From Sulfurimonas sp. (GTDB taxonomy: Bacteria > Campylobacterota > Campylobacteria > Campylobacterales > Sulfurimonadaceae), in NCBI RefSeq assembly GCF_026991475.1, contig NZ_JALXBK010000074.1:1-57452 (forward strand): a DNA stretch of 57,452 bases, in the 5' to 3' direction. The notes below the pieces were generated by a model, which saw only the letters and a program-made list of their open reading frames with translations, made no database searches and had not been told where the DNA came from. The position numbers and the translations under genes were made by a program. Shown here piece after piece: positions 51,401-57,452 of the stretch. Numbering within the stretch: the first letter of the stretch is position 1; every line of letters starts with the position of its first letter.

Positions 51401-53590
51401 TGTAAATTTCAGATCTTGAAAACCATCGTTTGCAGTACCGGTAATCGTTCCCTTTACTACTTCATTATCACTTAATGGATTAGTCCCATCACTGTTAAGA
51501 GCGGCCTCATCTACTACTCCATCTGCAACTACCAAAACAGGATCTTCAGAATTACCATCAATGGTTATATTAAGCTCGGCACTTGCCTTATCCCCATCTG
51601 CATCCACAATCGTATACGAGAAAACATCATTAAGTGTTTCTCCATCAACAAGGGCTTTTACCTCGGGATTTGTATTGTCTAAAATATATTTATAACTTCC
51701 ATCTGCTTTTAAAATAAGTTCTCCATACTTACCATCAAACCCTGATCCAACACTGCCATTAACATCCGCAGTGATACTACTTACATCAATAACAGGAACA
51801 GATTCATTTTCATTATCAGCACCTATATGATCAGCCACACCACCCTGCGTATCTCCTAAAAAAACATTCCCTTTAATCTGATTGAGAACTAAACCTTCCG
51901 TAATTTTATTTGTATCATCATTAATAATTGGCGCATCATCTGTTACATTTATATTTAAATCAATTTGTGCATCTCTTCCCGCACCATCAGTAACTACGAC
52001 TGCAATTTTATCTATAAAATTATCGCTATTGACATCATGAAGATAGTTATCTGAAGTTGCATAATTGTAGCCTATGGTATAATTATCGCCCGAATGCGTA
52101 TAACTATTGAGTGTTAATTCTCCTGCATTCATCGTAATTTTTACAGGTGTTGTATTGAGTGCTTCTAAATCACTTAAAGTGAATTGAGCATCCCCTATCT
52201 TAACACTTTGTATATCTCCACCTAAAGAGATATTTATAGTATCATTAACCTCATTCGTTCCAGAAGCCTGATAGCTATCGTAAAAATTGTCCTCTACTGT
52301 GCCATCTTCGATACTAACAGTAGGGCTGGATGTTCCATCAATGGTTATAGTAAGCTTATTTGTAGATTTATCATGATCGCCATCTTCAATAGTATAAGTA
52401 AATGTCTCTTCAAGTGTAGCGTCTTTGGGTAATGAAACGACTGCAGGGTTTGTCTCATCTAGCGTATATGCATACGTTCCATCTGCGTTTAGTACAAGTG
52501 AACCATACTCTCCGCTAAGAACTTTACCTATATTCTCGCTTCCATCTTCATCTGATCCGATTGAATTCACAACGCTTACTACAGGTTCTGATTTAGTCTC
52601 ATCATCCGCACCAATATGATCATTACTAAAAACGTTTCCATTTACATCATCAACAAGTTTACCCACTTCCATTTCATTACCATCAGCCTGCGTAATTGGA
52701 GTATCATCAATCACATCAATACGTAAAACACTTGTAGCACTCTGATCACCAACATCTTTGACAACAATATCCAAAGAATCTATAAACAGATCACTATCTG
52801 CAGCATGTAAATAGTTGTGGCTTGTTTTATATGTATAAGAGATTGTCACATCATCATTTACTTTTGAGTAGCCGTTAAGGGTAAGCTCACCTGCTGCCAT
52901 TTTCAGTGTTACAGGAGAAGAACCAAAAGCTTCTACTTCACTTTGGGTAAAAGTGCGTGTTCCTATAGTCAATGTTTTAAATCCCGAAAGAGCCTGATAT
53001 GTAAAACTATTATTTACTGTATTTGTTCCTGAAGGAAGATATGTATCATAGAAGTTATCTTCTACTTCAGAGATATTTGTTGTAAGACTTGGAGGAGGAT
53101 TAAAGGGTAAATCGCTATCCACTACTGTATCTATATTAGTATCTGAAGAGCTGGTATCTAAAAGAGACGCAATAACATTAACAACATTGCCATCTCTTAC
53201 TGAAAAGACTTCTTGAAATCCTACAGCATTATCTGTTGCTGCCTGATAAGAGCTGAGTTGCGAGATTGAATGGGAATGGGCAATTGTTTTATGAGTCTCT
53301 TGTGCCCCTCTATCTATCTGATCCACTTTTACATCTTGAGTAGTATGCTCTGTTTGAGATAATTTTGGAGCATAACCAAACTCTTGTGCTACATATTCAT
53401 TCAAACCATGTAGCATAATTTTTTCATTTGATTGCGGAGATTCTATGACGAGGGCATCACTCTTTCCTCCACCATAAATCACCTCACCTTCATAGATCTT
53501 ATCACCAACTTTTAGTTGCCTAATATGACCTTGCTCATCTTTAGCAAAATAGTTACCATTTAAGTTTATAACAATTCCAACTACTCTCAT
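39428..53590 (-). CDS. Giant RTX-type adhesin with retention module, VCBS, Calx-beta and T1SS-143 repeats
   Basis: The 4,720-residue protein begins with an N-terminal retention module (MRVVGIVINLNG … VGDKIYEGEVIYGG, about 1-75). A linker contains QAATDN (A117-A118), a candidate di-Ala site for a LapG-type protease. Approximate order after that: VCBS-like repeats (290-900), Calx-beta repeats (940-1730, DDVTxxEDG), another VCBS-like unit (near 1810), T1SS-143-like repeats (1940-2500, VDExxL), and cadherin/Ig-like repeats (2770-4350). The end holds GGSGDD and GGAGND glycine-rich motifs (near 4490 and 4617) and a C-terminal type I secretion signal. It is very acidic and nearly Cys-free, as expected for a Ca2+-binding surface protein secreted by the neighbouring exporter. 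No frameshift breaks it. Confidence 0.93.
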   Translation of the reverse strand: MRVVGIVINLNGNYFAKDEQGHIRQLKVGDKIYEGEVIYGGGKSDALVIESPQSNEKIMLHGLNEYVAQEFGYAPKLSQTEHTTQDVKVDQIDRGAQETHKTIAHSHSISQLSSYQAATDNAVGFQEVFSVRDGNVVNVIASLLDTSSSDTNIDTVVDSDLPFNPPPSLTTNISEVEDNFYDTYLPSGTNTVNNSFTYQALSGFKTLTIGTRTFTQSEVEAFGSSPVTLKMAAGELTLNGYSKVNDDVTISYTYKTSHNYLHAADSDLFIDSLDIVVKDVGDQSATSVLRIDVIDDTPITQADGNEMEVGKLVDDVNGNVFSNDHIGADDETKSEPVVSVVNSIGSDEDGSENIGKVLSGEYGSLVLNADGTYAYTLDETNPAVVSLPKDATLEETFTYTIEDGDHDKSTNKLTITIDGTSSPTVSIEDGTVEDNFYDSYQASGTNEVNDTINISLGGDIQSVKIGDAQFTLSDLEALNTTPVKITMNAGELTLNSYTHSGDNYTIGYNYATSDNYLHDVNSDNFIDKIAVVVTDGAGRDAQIDLNINVTDDAPIINDDTNKITEGLVLNQIKGNVFLGDTQGGVADHIGADNENESVPVIDVSSITADVNGSVGSGFDGKYGELILKADGSYKYILDNTNPEVKALVDGETLNDVFSYTIVDADGDKASAELNITIDGNSEDPVLVVADGVVDEAALNSDGTNPLSDNEVVKGTITGTANDGFQDLKFTTSDDNTLTIDDLSSIDGSQTINTPYGTLTLVSYSETPAFPGSGAKVGQIAYSYELTTPVSNATLSDSFDDILKIELSDVNGDTTTKNLTITINDDKPLATDDANSVTEDSNDIVQATGNVLTNDVDGADTNTNPITAQDVAGKYGEFVLGTDGNYTYTLDNDNPSVNALKNGETLTDTLEYTITDGDGDSTTANLDITINGFTDPNLSVDDVTVVEDGTSGDMQVVFTINMDTTSPRDVTFDYSTLDGSGVAGKEYSALGGTATITAGSTSTAVTVTLGADDYVADSGKTFDLKITNVNSAGAILDATGTATITDDSLTDTPYNHTDTIEYSQEGVTLKLVATDESGKILDDPSANSTVEGEKAYYKVVLQDADGNDAVDADGKLASGTVNIAYADDTATGGVDYDNSSVKTVNVNQVFSVDTIDDWISDDGETFKVSVADDQSYSNAKDFENVTQDTTAVTTTINDDSDVTTLELSGDPIVTEGESASYTLSVDHAPQSDLSVTVALTNVDTEDGDFDFTTDAKTQTVVIAAGTTSSTFQIDTVDDSVYECNENYKIAITGTSGGGLENLQLGSSEVTTTITDNDVPHITVDDVTILEDGTATITVTSDITAKEDMVFEYTLSAGTATSGVDFIPKTGSVIIAAGETTGKIALDTPIDDYFADNLETYNVSLSAADSTIVFDKNVSVVTIDDNTGATTVENNEDPVTLKLVAVDNTGAELGQDNSANEGAALFYKVKLVDKDGHDVLDSDGNLASGTVDISYTDDTATGGDDYINTLTTVNVNEVFSVATLKDSISDDDEKFDVVLNGNYSKAADYETVVYDTATVTSTINDDTSTKDIVYIYMSQDAVVSEADGAALTHTLTFKKADGTPIDLADGKQVTVNLTYSNDATDAADFQTKTTQVIITGDGTSSYTFSNIVADDFLKEGSESYTLQIASASDDDSYFEALLPIGFGKVTGTINDETPPDEVFVSIHSDQTIREGDNSGEFIVAVDRPASEVTSDITVALTYSGTAIDGTDYKGVSEVTIPAGSNSTTFDITTIQDKVIEGSEDFTITIGTITDTNFEAISVDSTADSVTNTIIDDVDANPDTNALKEGGNQVIGNLLINDEVGVNGKVTSFKYFDESGKEQNGTIGEEADTQYGRITVQANGSYVYYSDTTPENHPSDGNTDTAILPDIINYTVVDDNGDSDSSTLTVNVGDTIGGVIDGSASSVDENDLPSGSDTTKESLIITNNDLGIQPSTDGVASVGFDLGEVQAALDLQSHGVALTYTLSGTDNNILSAKADDTEVFVVTINKNGGADASYDFELKAALDHLNSSGGKLDSLDIKIPFEYKEIGATEDTVKGNLTVNVIDDTPTAVVDDVATVEEGDTTPITGNVLTNDIQGADGALLHDFKYTDISGSLQDKYFSDTVSTYTVDTPTGSLTVNQDGSWSFAAHTYVDHDDVIQGDAPFSHDGSDNDSTKGSFEYRLQDYDTDNSNYVTQIIHVTDGANPSSSDVTNAVDEDDIVGSGSDQTQSATVTGTLDVTGGSDPIDVGFTTTGSGTLTANGVAITYTFSDDGHTLTGIAGSDVIFIAQVTGDATVNNPSYSFELKGAIDHPDASGENTLDLPLEFKALDIDGDAATGNLTIIITDDIPSIATPVDGAVDESGLPYGATPDESLTITTGTLAVGQEADAIDTVFNAATITALESQNLQATVGNPLSYTISNAGHTLTATQGDVTYFSVDIKNPTDATASYEFHLVNAIYESTSGGTQNINIPFSVSDFDKDTTSSSFNVVVTDDIGSTDKQLTLNEDGSITFSVTADAIEPQADYITEHGRISFDDATNLFTYTPDADYSGVDNGIVLDYVVNGVNHSVNVDATINPVSDKPTLSEDATTVNTDEDTVVALGFNVPLVTDDFDQNSLDTAPNSTSGDNPERLGAITLSGLPNGAKLGFGSTVVDLDGSDVTLQISDLDNNDDGVNDHLAGLTTDYTLTKAEFESMKVLPPLNSGENFDVTMKVTSYEVDDSGAIISGVAGAESTQSVTVDVHAKTDDGVGISVANINGNEDEWMRIDDHITITKTADTDGSEVYELVFDGANLPDGTLYYTGSTPVDMSDRSIGTDASGGFSISITDIDNLPEMYIMTPVNDSTDIKDLKVTVNVHDTDSDSTPATDVVKSASDFVDATVLPIANDITVTTTGSVGDEDTKIPLNLSFTNEDGPLSTPAGLEKVTSVTITGIPSDAKLFDENGQEVAVSNGSVTVDIVGGDTSKIEQYTMQPPAHSSKDITLHVSMTTKDEDDNDGDLHTDTSTTTPIDVVVKVNPVSETDTSDTAAPKGDDITPVSAHIYTTLAEEDTYFDLNNADADYKLEVANEDALVNEDGTTNPYGSEETFVVFTNAKYFDGANEIAVSGDTFLKYNNGSSDVTMKFSGTGEVRVPLEFLDTVEIKAAQDFSGTFKVDTYVQNQDLGEDPSDSPGSIENSTVSTLVINVNPVPEVNPSVSINNLSGLEDAGRYADGTIDALSAIKGIPLNGVLKTSDSDSSETFTITLDKIPEDAAIYVKGHIVYANSSSDFSSDGIISTDNGDGTFKVDIQDIDPVTPPFLIPPHNSNEDITLQVSGQIVDTTTLEDGTVITVPGDVSDPVAITVVIKGVADSVVNNEFKTYDVAVDTQQANGDKFDVTERYDGGGAYNAVVAEDSDASGKGVLIDLQDIYKDPSQLNSYDNLDSNAVDVSPVADTSVATETVNLTVTGLDEQFDLQGAVLVNGTGSDRVYTFTLAELQSGNIKVVVPEHYSGEVDFKVQYVTTENDGDSKTSLFDDVKILVTPKAEDTSAIAIDTLDVNEDTLTPIAFNLTNPAVDDNGNPETLYEVWIKVSDVESKEFTLFDGTDYTTLENAVSSNANISKETIDGDDYYKLENGAFNNLYVQYNPDLGTSTDTSFETKYTFMDYIDADGKTLENISPQETTIYTMNLSPITDDIDAQGTSITDSDDDGTTDISNVNLDLNGDGTQDDMSVKVLSDTQLSIDIQINGVNMPDEVDPATGNKPNGIDADASEQIQSIRIDGVPKGVGIEGGRYAGDIEDPDHPGVYTGIWYIDNPKDSDGNAMTIDADGTDYNLVLNILSPFAYGDAKYTGHEVGGDIKVSFINVDGTASAVNDAVNIHIDDTAYNPSTPTEVPIDILEWNSTDKGDVIVEDTPTKLGDLINFAIDDSKVGNNPNATYNGVSGIDDGEDVTYKRFSITVEGFENATVSGWQEDSSSGTTFWTYQGAVGETDIQAALDKLIITPDLDYNKNHDRAQGDTENVFDEGPLKFTATLTTYTQSGFSDDVSLDYVGNVQPVTDDITLDTTFDFIDEDGTTHSSTIANEDGTFNIDIAIDSVDNPYLSVQSDYTITNNSPDNIGVIVADGSDEQLNGQISWDNGATWHDLNVGDSVSVPKADINNVVFKLNDNIAGHVKLTYSVDVLENGDTGAAKTVSGDVAFDVNPVADGLASSGDVKIVGDEDTFIELTDSSGNSFNTLSSDDPTEEVTSLMLSGVPVGYLVYVGADGSQVLADNLGVDASGNNSWAIDASGSIPQIWLKAPEDVGGVTSTPTAGWDLLDSIKLVTGVDDMGTIIFSTQDVQLQINAVADDLQSVNAEDIKGVEGEDIDFIFNALVKDTDGSESLKVTLQGLGNYAVFKLSGVELDSSVVSYDAGNDIYTIDSLAVDYNSIKQLSVMQNDFSGDVTVGLSTVEKSNADTSAVTSDTFTMTITQQPHSAEDDILLFDLKGTEGGSGDDTLLFRTDWNNTGIDFTALDDTLTKNVERLDLTEHGDHTITLNSTDVEAMTDARDALTIESDTGDTINIQNKGDNVWAQEGATNVYEDVNGATLTFKGDGTIDESGISATADDDVLGYNDTNAIDGGAGNDRIIIFDSVSVDFAKLSNIETIDLSVKGDHDLGTLSLSDVLNSTDTNNTLTIEGNDINDKVSFSSSDGWEKGSSDGTYTSYTNTNDSTVLVKVNDNIDDQII

Positions 53591-53598
53591 TCTAACTC

Positions 53599-54933
53599 CT
53601 AGTGCTCACTAAAACTATACTGCTTGGTTTTGAGTATAGGTTTTAATATATAATCTAAAACAGTTCTTTTTCCCGTAATAATGTCAACATTTACCGTCAT
53701 TCCAGGAATTATTTTTAATCTTTTTTTATTTCTTTGCAAGTAACTTTTATTTGTTTTAATCCTAATTTTAAAATAGGTAACACCTTTATCATCTTGTATA
53801 CTGTCTGGACTGATACTCTCTACTTTTCCATCCAAAGCACCATAAATTGAAAAATTATAGGCAGAAAACTTCACTTTTGCTTTTTGCCCTTTATATATAA
53901 ATGCAATATCGGAAGGTTTTACTTTTACTTCAACAAGCAGTGAATCATTACTTGGAACTATCTCAACCAAATCAGCTCCAGGTCTTACAACTCCGCCAAC
54001 AGTGTGTACATATAATTTTTGTACAACTCCATTTATAGGTGACCTTACTATAGTTCGCTTTACCTGATCGGAGAGTGCTTCATCATTTGCAAGAAGTGAT
54101 TTATATTTTGCAAGCGTATCGTTAAGTTGCTCTTTAGCTTTTATTTGATTTTCATAAATTGTTTCATCTACTTTTGTTTTTGCTTCCAAAATAGCAGAAC
54201 GTAGGCGAGGCAATGAAAGTTTCACCCCTTCTAACTCTTTTACTATTCCATTTTTTTCTCGTTGCAATTTTAAGAAATCATACTCTGACTTAATTCCTTT
54301 CTCTACAAGTGGTTTCATAATAGCTATCTCTTTATTGATAAGTCTTTTATCTTCTTGTAAGATCTCTAAGCGTTTGCGATTTTCTTCATATTCTCGCTCT
54401 TTTTGGTATTGTTGCTGCTTTACTATTTTTATAGCAGCATCCAAACGCTGGATATCTGACTTATACAAACTCATCTCATTTTTTATTAGTAATGGCATTT
54501 TTTTCTTAATCTTTTTAGTAATAACAAACTGTTTATTTTCAGACTCTGCACGCAGTCTTAATATTTTTGCTTCAAGTGCAAGTGATGATCCTTTATTACT
54601 TTCGTATGAACTTAGAGATTTTTGGTTATCTATTTTGAGAAGAATATCCCCTTTTTTTACCTTTGCCCCTTCATATGTCAGTATCTCTTGGACGATTCCA
54701 CCCTCTAAGTTTTGAACAACTTTATTATCTCCACGGGGTATCACTTCACCACTTCCACGCACAATTTCATCAATATTTGCAAATGCCATCCAGCCAATAA
54801 GTACACTCAAACTAATCACCCAAAATATTATACTGATGCGTATTTTTTTCGGGCTACTTTGCAGCATTGCAGAAGCTAAAGAGTTCATAAATTCGTAATC
54901 ATTTGGAGTAAGTTTTGAAGATTTATTTTTCAA
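53599..54933 (-). CDS. Type I secretion membrane-fusion protein (HlyD/LapC family)
   Basis: The 444-residue protein has one membrane helix (about 31-52), a biotinyl-lipoyl half near 70-110 (GSGEVIPRGDNKVVQNLEGG), a long periplasmic coiled coil (about 120-290) and a C-terminal beta barrel (VRSPINGVVQKLYVHTVGGV). It links the inner-membrane ABC exporter to an outer-membrane TolC-like channel. The start is a TTG at 54933 with GGAGG before it, and it overlaps the exporter gene by 11 bases. Confidence 0.92.
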   Translation of the reverse strand: MKNKSSKLTPNDYEFMNSLASAMLQSSPKKIRISIIFWVISLSVLIGWMAFANIDEIVRGSGEVIPRGDNKVVQNLEGGIVQEILTYEGAKVKKGDILLKIDNQKSLSSYESNKGSSLALEAKILRLRAESENKQFVITKKIKKKMPLLIKNEMSLYKSDIQRLDAAIKIVKQQQYQKEREYEENRKRLEILQEDKRLINKEIAIMKPLVEKGIKSEYDFLKLQREKNGIVKELEGVKLSLPRLRSAILEAKTKVDETIYENQIKAKEQLNDTLAKYKSLLANDEALSDQVKRTIVRSPINGVVQKLYVHTVGGVVRPGADLVEIVPSNDSLLVEVKVKPSDIAFIYKGQKAKVKFSAYNFSIYGALDGKVESISPDSIQDDKGVTYFKIRIKTNKSYLQRNKKRLKIIPGMTVNVDIITGKRTVLDYILKPILKTKQYSFSEH

Positions 54934-57049
54934 CTTTACCTCCTCCTAATTTTTCAATAACCTCATGCCTTGGTCCATCAAGTTCAATGCAACCATTGTG
55001 AATAACTATAACACGATCAACTAAACTTAAAAGATTCATCTTTTGTGTTACAAGAATCATTGTCTCATCACTAATATGCTTTTGAAGTTTATCTATAAAA
55101 CGTTGTTCACTTAAAGTATCCATAGAATTTGTAGGTTCGTCAAGTAAAAGTATTTTGCTTTCATTTAAAAAAGCTCTTGCTATTCCCACACTTTGACGCT
55201 GTCCTCCTGAAAGACCCATACCACGATCATTAACTACCATCTCATAACCATGAGGATGCTGCAATACAAACTCTTCTACACCAGAGAGTCTTGCAGCTTT
55301 TATCATCGCTTCATCTGTAGCGTGAGGAAATTTTGCTTTTATATTACTCTTAATGGTTCCCTTAAAAAGATGAATATCTTGTGGTACATAAGAGATATGA
55401 GAACGCAAATCTGCTGGATCTATTTGAGAAATATCTATGTCATCAATAAGAATAGAACCTTTTGTAGGAGTATATAAAGAAAGAATCAGCTTTTCGATGG
55501 TACTTTTTCCACTTCCTATTCTTCCTATAATTGCCACTTTTTCACCACTATTTATAGTGAAACTTACGTCATTTAATGCCAAAACACCCTCTTGCTCATA
55601 AGCAAAACTCACATTGCGAAATTCTATCTTTCCATCATATGTTAAGCGTTGAATAAATTCTTTGGCTATAGGTCTTTCCCGTGGTTGAGAGATAATATTT
55701 TCAATAACCTCATAAGAGGCTTTGGCATCTGAATAGTTTGTAATCAATGCAGCAGCTTGCCCTACAGGAGCAATTGTTCTTGAAGTTAAAATTACAACAG
55801 CGATTAAAGCACCCATTGTGAGTTCAAAATCATTTATAAGATATACTCCATAAAAGACTATAAGCACGGTATTTAATTGTATAAGAAAACTTGTAATGGT
55901 GGGAACAGATGCACTCATTAAACGTGATTTAAGACTCTTATGTGCCATTTCACCTGTAGCTTCTTCGTAATCATGCTGAATGGTAGAACTAAGATTATGC
56001 GTCTTGATAGTCTCAATATTTTGCAGTGCTTCGATAATTACATTACTCTTTTTAGCACTCACCTCATGCGTATCTTCAATACTTTTTGCCAAGGGTTTTT
56101 GGATAATAAAAGCATAGAGTAAAATAAGTGCTATTGTAATGATAGGAATAATTACAATTGAGCCGCCAATATAATAAATAACAAACAAAAATAGAATTGT
56201 AAAAGGCAGATCTACAAGTGCTGTTGTAGTAGAATTTGTCAAAAATGATCGTATAGAGTCAAAATCTTTCAGATTTGAAGCAAAAGAGCCGACTGATTTT
56301 GGATGTGATGCCATCTTTAAATCAAGTACTCGCTCAAAGATCATGGAACTCATAATAATATCGCTCTTTTTTGCAGCAATCTCAAGTAAATAGGTACGAC
56401 TGTATTTTAAAGATATATCTATTATATAAGCCAAAACTACACCCGTTGTAAAGACAAAAAGCGTCTCTTTGGCATTGTTTGGAATAACACGGTCATATAC
56501 ATTCATCGTAAAAAGGGGTGTTGCCAAAACAAACAGGTTAACTAACACAGATGCCAGCAGGACATCTTTATAGATGGGTGCAGAAAGTTTGAGTGTATCA
56601 AAAAACCAATGTTTATTGTGAGTGTCAACTTTATGAATATCTTTTTTATACTGATACTCTTTTTTAATTAAAAAGAGATAACCAAGGTAAATTTCCTGAA
56701 GCTTATCAACATCTATCCACTCTTCTAATGGTTCATCTTCAGCAAAAATAATTTTTGCTTTTTTTCTATCATCTGAAAATGATTCTAAGATACATGAATT
56801 ATTTTCAGATAATAACAAAATACACGGGAGGTGTAAATCTATAATTTCATTCAGTGATTTTTTTGACAGTGTTGATTTAAGTCCGGCTCGAGAAGCTGCT
56901 CGAGAGAAGAGTGATTTTGAACTCTTTGAAGAAAAAAGTTTAAAATCATCCTCTACTTGCGATTTCGGGAGTCCAGCACTTAAAGACTCTACACTATAAG
57001 GTTTAGCGTATAACTTCGTGTAGAGTGAAAGTGAGTTCAGGAGAGACAT
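54923..57049 (-). CDS. Type I secretion ABC exporter with C39-like domain (LapB family)
   Basis: The 708-residue protein has an N-terminal C39-peptidase-like domain (about 1-130) lacking the catalytic Cys, so it should bind rather than cut its substrate. Six membrane helices follow (about 150-440), then an ATPase: Walker A GRIGSGKST (509-517), LSGGQ (613-617) and LLLDEPTN with E638. The usual switch His is replaced by Gln669 in ILVTQKM. It should export the giant adhesin. Confidence 0.92.
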   Translation of the reverse strand: MSLLNSLSLYTKLYAKPYSVESLSAGLPKSQVEDDFKLFSSKSSKSLFSRAASRAGLKSTLSKKSLNEIIDLHLPCILLLSENNSCILESFSDDRKKAKIIFAEDEPLEEWIDVDKLQEIYLGYLFLIKKEYQYKKDIHKVDTHNKHWFFDTLKLSAPIYKDVLLASVLVNLFVLATPLFTMNVYDRVIPNNAKETLFVFTTGVVLAYIIDISLKYSRTYLLEIAAKKSDIIMSSMIFERVLDLKMASHPKSVGSFASNLKDFDSIRSFLTNSTTTALVDLPFTILFLFVIYYIGGSIVIIPIITIALILLYAFIIQKPLAKSIEDTHEVSAKKSNVIIEALQNIETIKTHNLSSTIQHDYEEATGEMAHKSLKSRLMSASVPTITSFLIQLNTVLIVFYGVYLINDFELTMGALIAVVILTSRTIAPVGQAAALITNYSDAKASYEVIENIISQPRERPIAKEFIQRLTYDGKIEFRNVSFAYEQEGVLALNDVSFTINSGEKVAIIGRIGSGKSTIEKLILSLYTPTKGSILIDDIDISQIDPADLRSHISYVPQDIHLFKGTIKSNIKAKFPHATDEAMIKAARLSGVEEFVLQHPHGYEMVVNDRGMGLSGGQRQSVGIARAFLNESKILLLDEPTNSMDTLSEQRFIDKLQKHISDETMILVTQKMNLLSLVDRVIVIHNGCIELDGPRHEVIEKLGGGKVEK

Positions 57050-57051
57050 CT

Positions 57052-57452
57052 TTAACCTTTTCTCCTCGCAACTCTATGTTCTATTTTCTTTTGTTTTATT
57101 TTCTCTTTGGGGAGGGTAAGTTCCACTTCTGTACGTCTATTTACATGGCGATTAAAAGGATTTATATTTTCTACTAACGGTTCACTTTCTCCTTTACCTT
57201 CAAAACTTAAGCGGCTTGAATCAATCCCTGCCTCTTGCATAATTTTAACAACAAATTTCGCACGTCGCAGAGAAAGTTTTAGATTATATTTTGCTGCACC
57301 TGTACTATCTGTATTTCCTACTATATGTGCATGATAAGAAGGGTATTTCTTCATAAATTTGATAAGTTTGTTAATAGCATCAAGAGATTTTTTATCTGAA
57401 ATAGTCGCTTTATCAAAATCAAATTTTAAATCAAGACTCATCAGCTGAGGAC
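57052..57452 (-). CDS. OmpA-family C-terminal peptidoglycan-binding domain protein, partial (5' end beyond window)
   Basis: The visible part is an OmpA-like domain: LKFDFDKATIS, HIVGNTDSTGAAKYNLKLSLRRA, and a C-terminal GKGESEPLVEN … NRRTEVEL. Its Asp and Arg peptidoglycan ligands are present (D46 and R104 counted from the first visible Met). The frame is open through the window edge, so Met 57441 is unlikely to be the true start. It ends two bases before the ABC exporter and probably anchors part of the secretion machinery to the cell wall. Confidence 0.83.
   Translation of the reverse strand, partial: PQLMSLDLKFDFDKATISDKKSLDAINKLIKFMKKYPSYHAHIVGNTDSTGAAKYNLKLSLRRAKFVVKIMQEAGIDSSRLSFEGKGESEPLVENINPFNRHVNRRTEVELTLPKEKIKQKKIEHRVARRKG

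Noticed and set aside
39647-52619. Many plus-strand ORFs of 60-180 codons inside the adhesin
   Set aside because: They are antisense shadows of one long repeat gene with biased codon use. None has a ribosome-binding site or a recognisable product.
39428-53590. Repeat structure that might suggest a CRISPR array
   Set aside because: The repeats are long, diverged protein-coding units of 80-140 residues, not short direct repeats with unique spacers.
1-57452. tRNA, rRNA or replication-origin features
   Set aside because: I saw no cloverleaf-like or rRNA-like sequence, no DnaA-box cluster, and no intergenic gap above about 210 bases that could hold one.

Overview
The window comes from an AT-rich bacterial chromosome (coding regions look about 35-38% GC). 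It most resembles Campylobacterota of the Sulfurimonas/Sulfuricurvum type. The pointers are a CetB/CetA-like bipartite energy-taxis pair, a soluble TlpD-like CZB chemoreceptor, a SUV3-like helicase, a CbiK-type cobaltochelatase and very tight gene packing with TATAAT-type promoters. This placement is inferred from gene content and style, not from a marker gene.

Region 1 (1-14.8 kb) is a cobalamin (B12) cluster on both strands: cbiC/cobH, bluB, cbiA/cobB, cbiK, a riboswitch-controlled cbiM, a Cys-rich PF04071-type protein, an APH-fold kinase (possible L-threonine kinase), a Tat-exported metallophosphatase, a small ribbon-helix-helix-like protein, cobD (threonine-phosphate decarboxylase), cobQ, cbiB and an archaeal-type cobT. 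Together they would cover late corrin-ring steps, cobalt supply, lower-ligand synthesis and activation, and the aminopropanol arm. A 3.5-kb accessory segment sits between cobD and cobQ. It holds an ATPase + HNH pair resembling the Septu (PtuAB) anti-phage system, a broken, diverged 5' copy of cobQ, and a MazF-type toxin with a ribbon-helix-helix antitoxin.

Region 2 (14.9-30.4 kb) is rich in signalling genes: a chemoreceptor with a periplasmic CxxCH haem motif, a SUV3-like helicase, a degenerate GGDEF + EAL protein, a haemolysin III/PAQR membrane protein, a rhodanese, a DUF309 protein, an MscS channel, a DUF481 outer-membrane protein, an MFS transporter, the CetB/CetA-like pair, a B12-binding radical SAM protein and a soluble CZB chemoreceptor. 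A candidate small RNA lies between cetA and the radical SAM gene. Its terminator loop is C/U-rich, as in Helicobacter pylori RepG, and it could pair with the ribosome-binding site of the soluble chemoreceptor.

Region 3 (30.4-39.4 kb, minus strand) holds a zinc/manganese-type uptake operon without its ATPase, followed by an operon of an outer-membrane protein and two exported amide hydrolases, then a second DUF481 protein.

Region 4 (39.4-57.45 kb, minus strand) is a type I secretion/adhesin locus: an OmpA-domain protein (partial), a LapB-type ABC exporter, a LapC-type fusion protein and a 4,720-residue repeat adhesin with an N-terminal retention module.

The most unusual signal is a dispersed octamer, AAACGCAG (consensus YAAACGCAG). 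I found about 42 copies by eye over both strands where roughly one is expected by chance. All lie inside genes and in every reading frame. None is in the 3.5-kb accessory segment. This is the profile of a genome-wide DNA signal such as an uptake sequence, Chi site or segregation motif.
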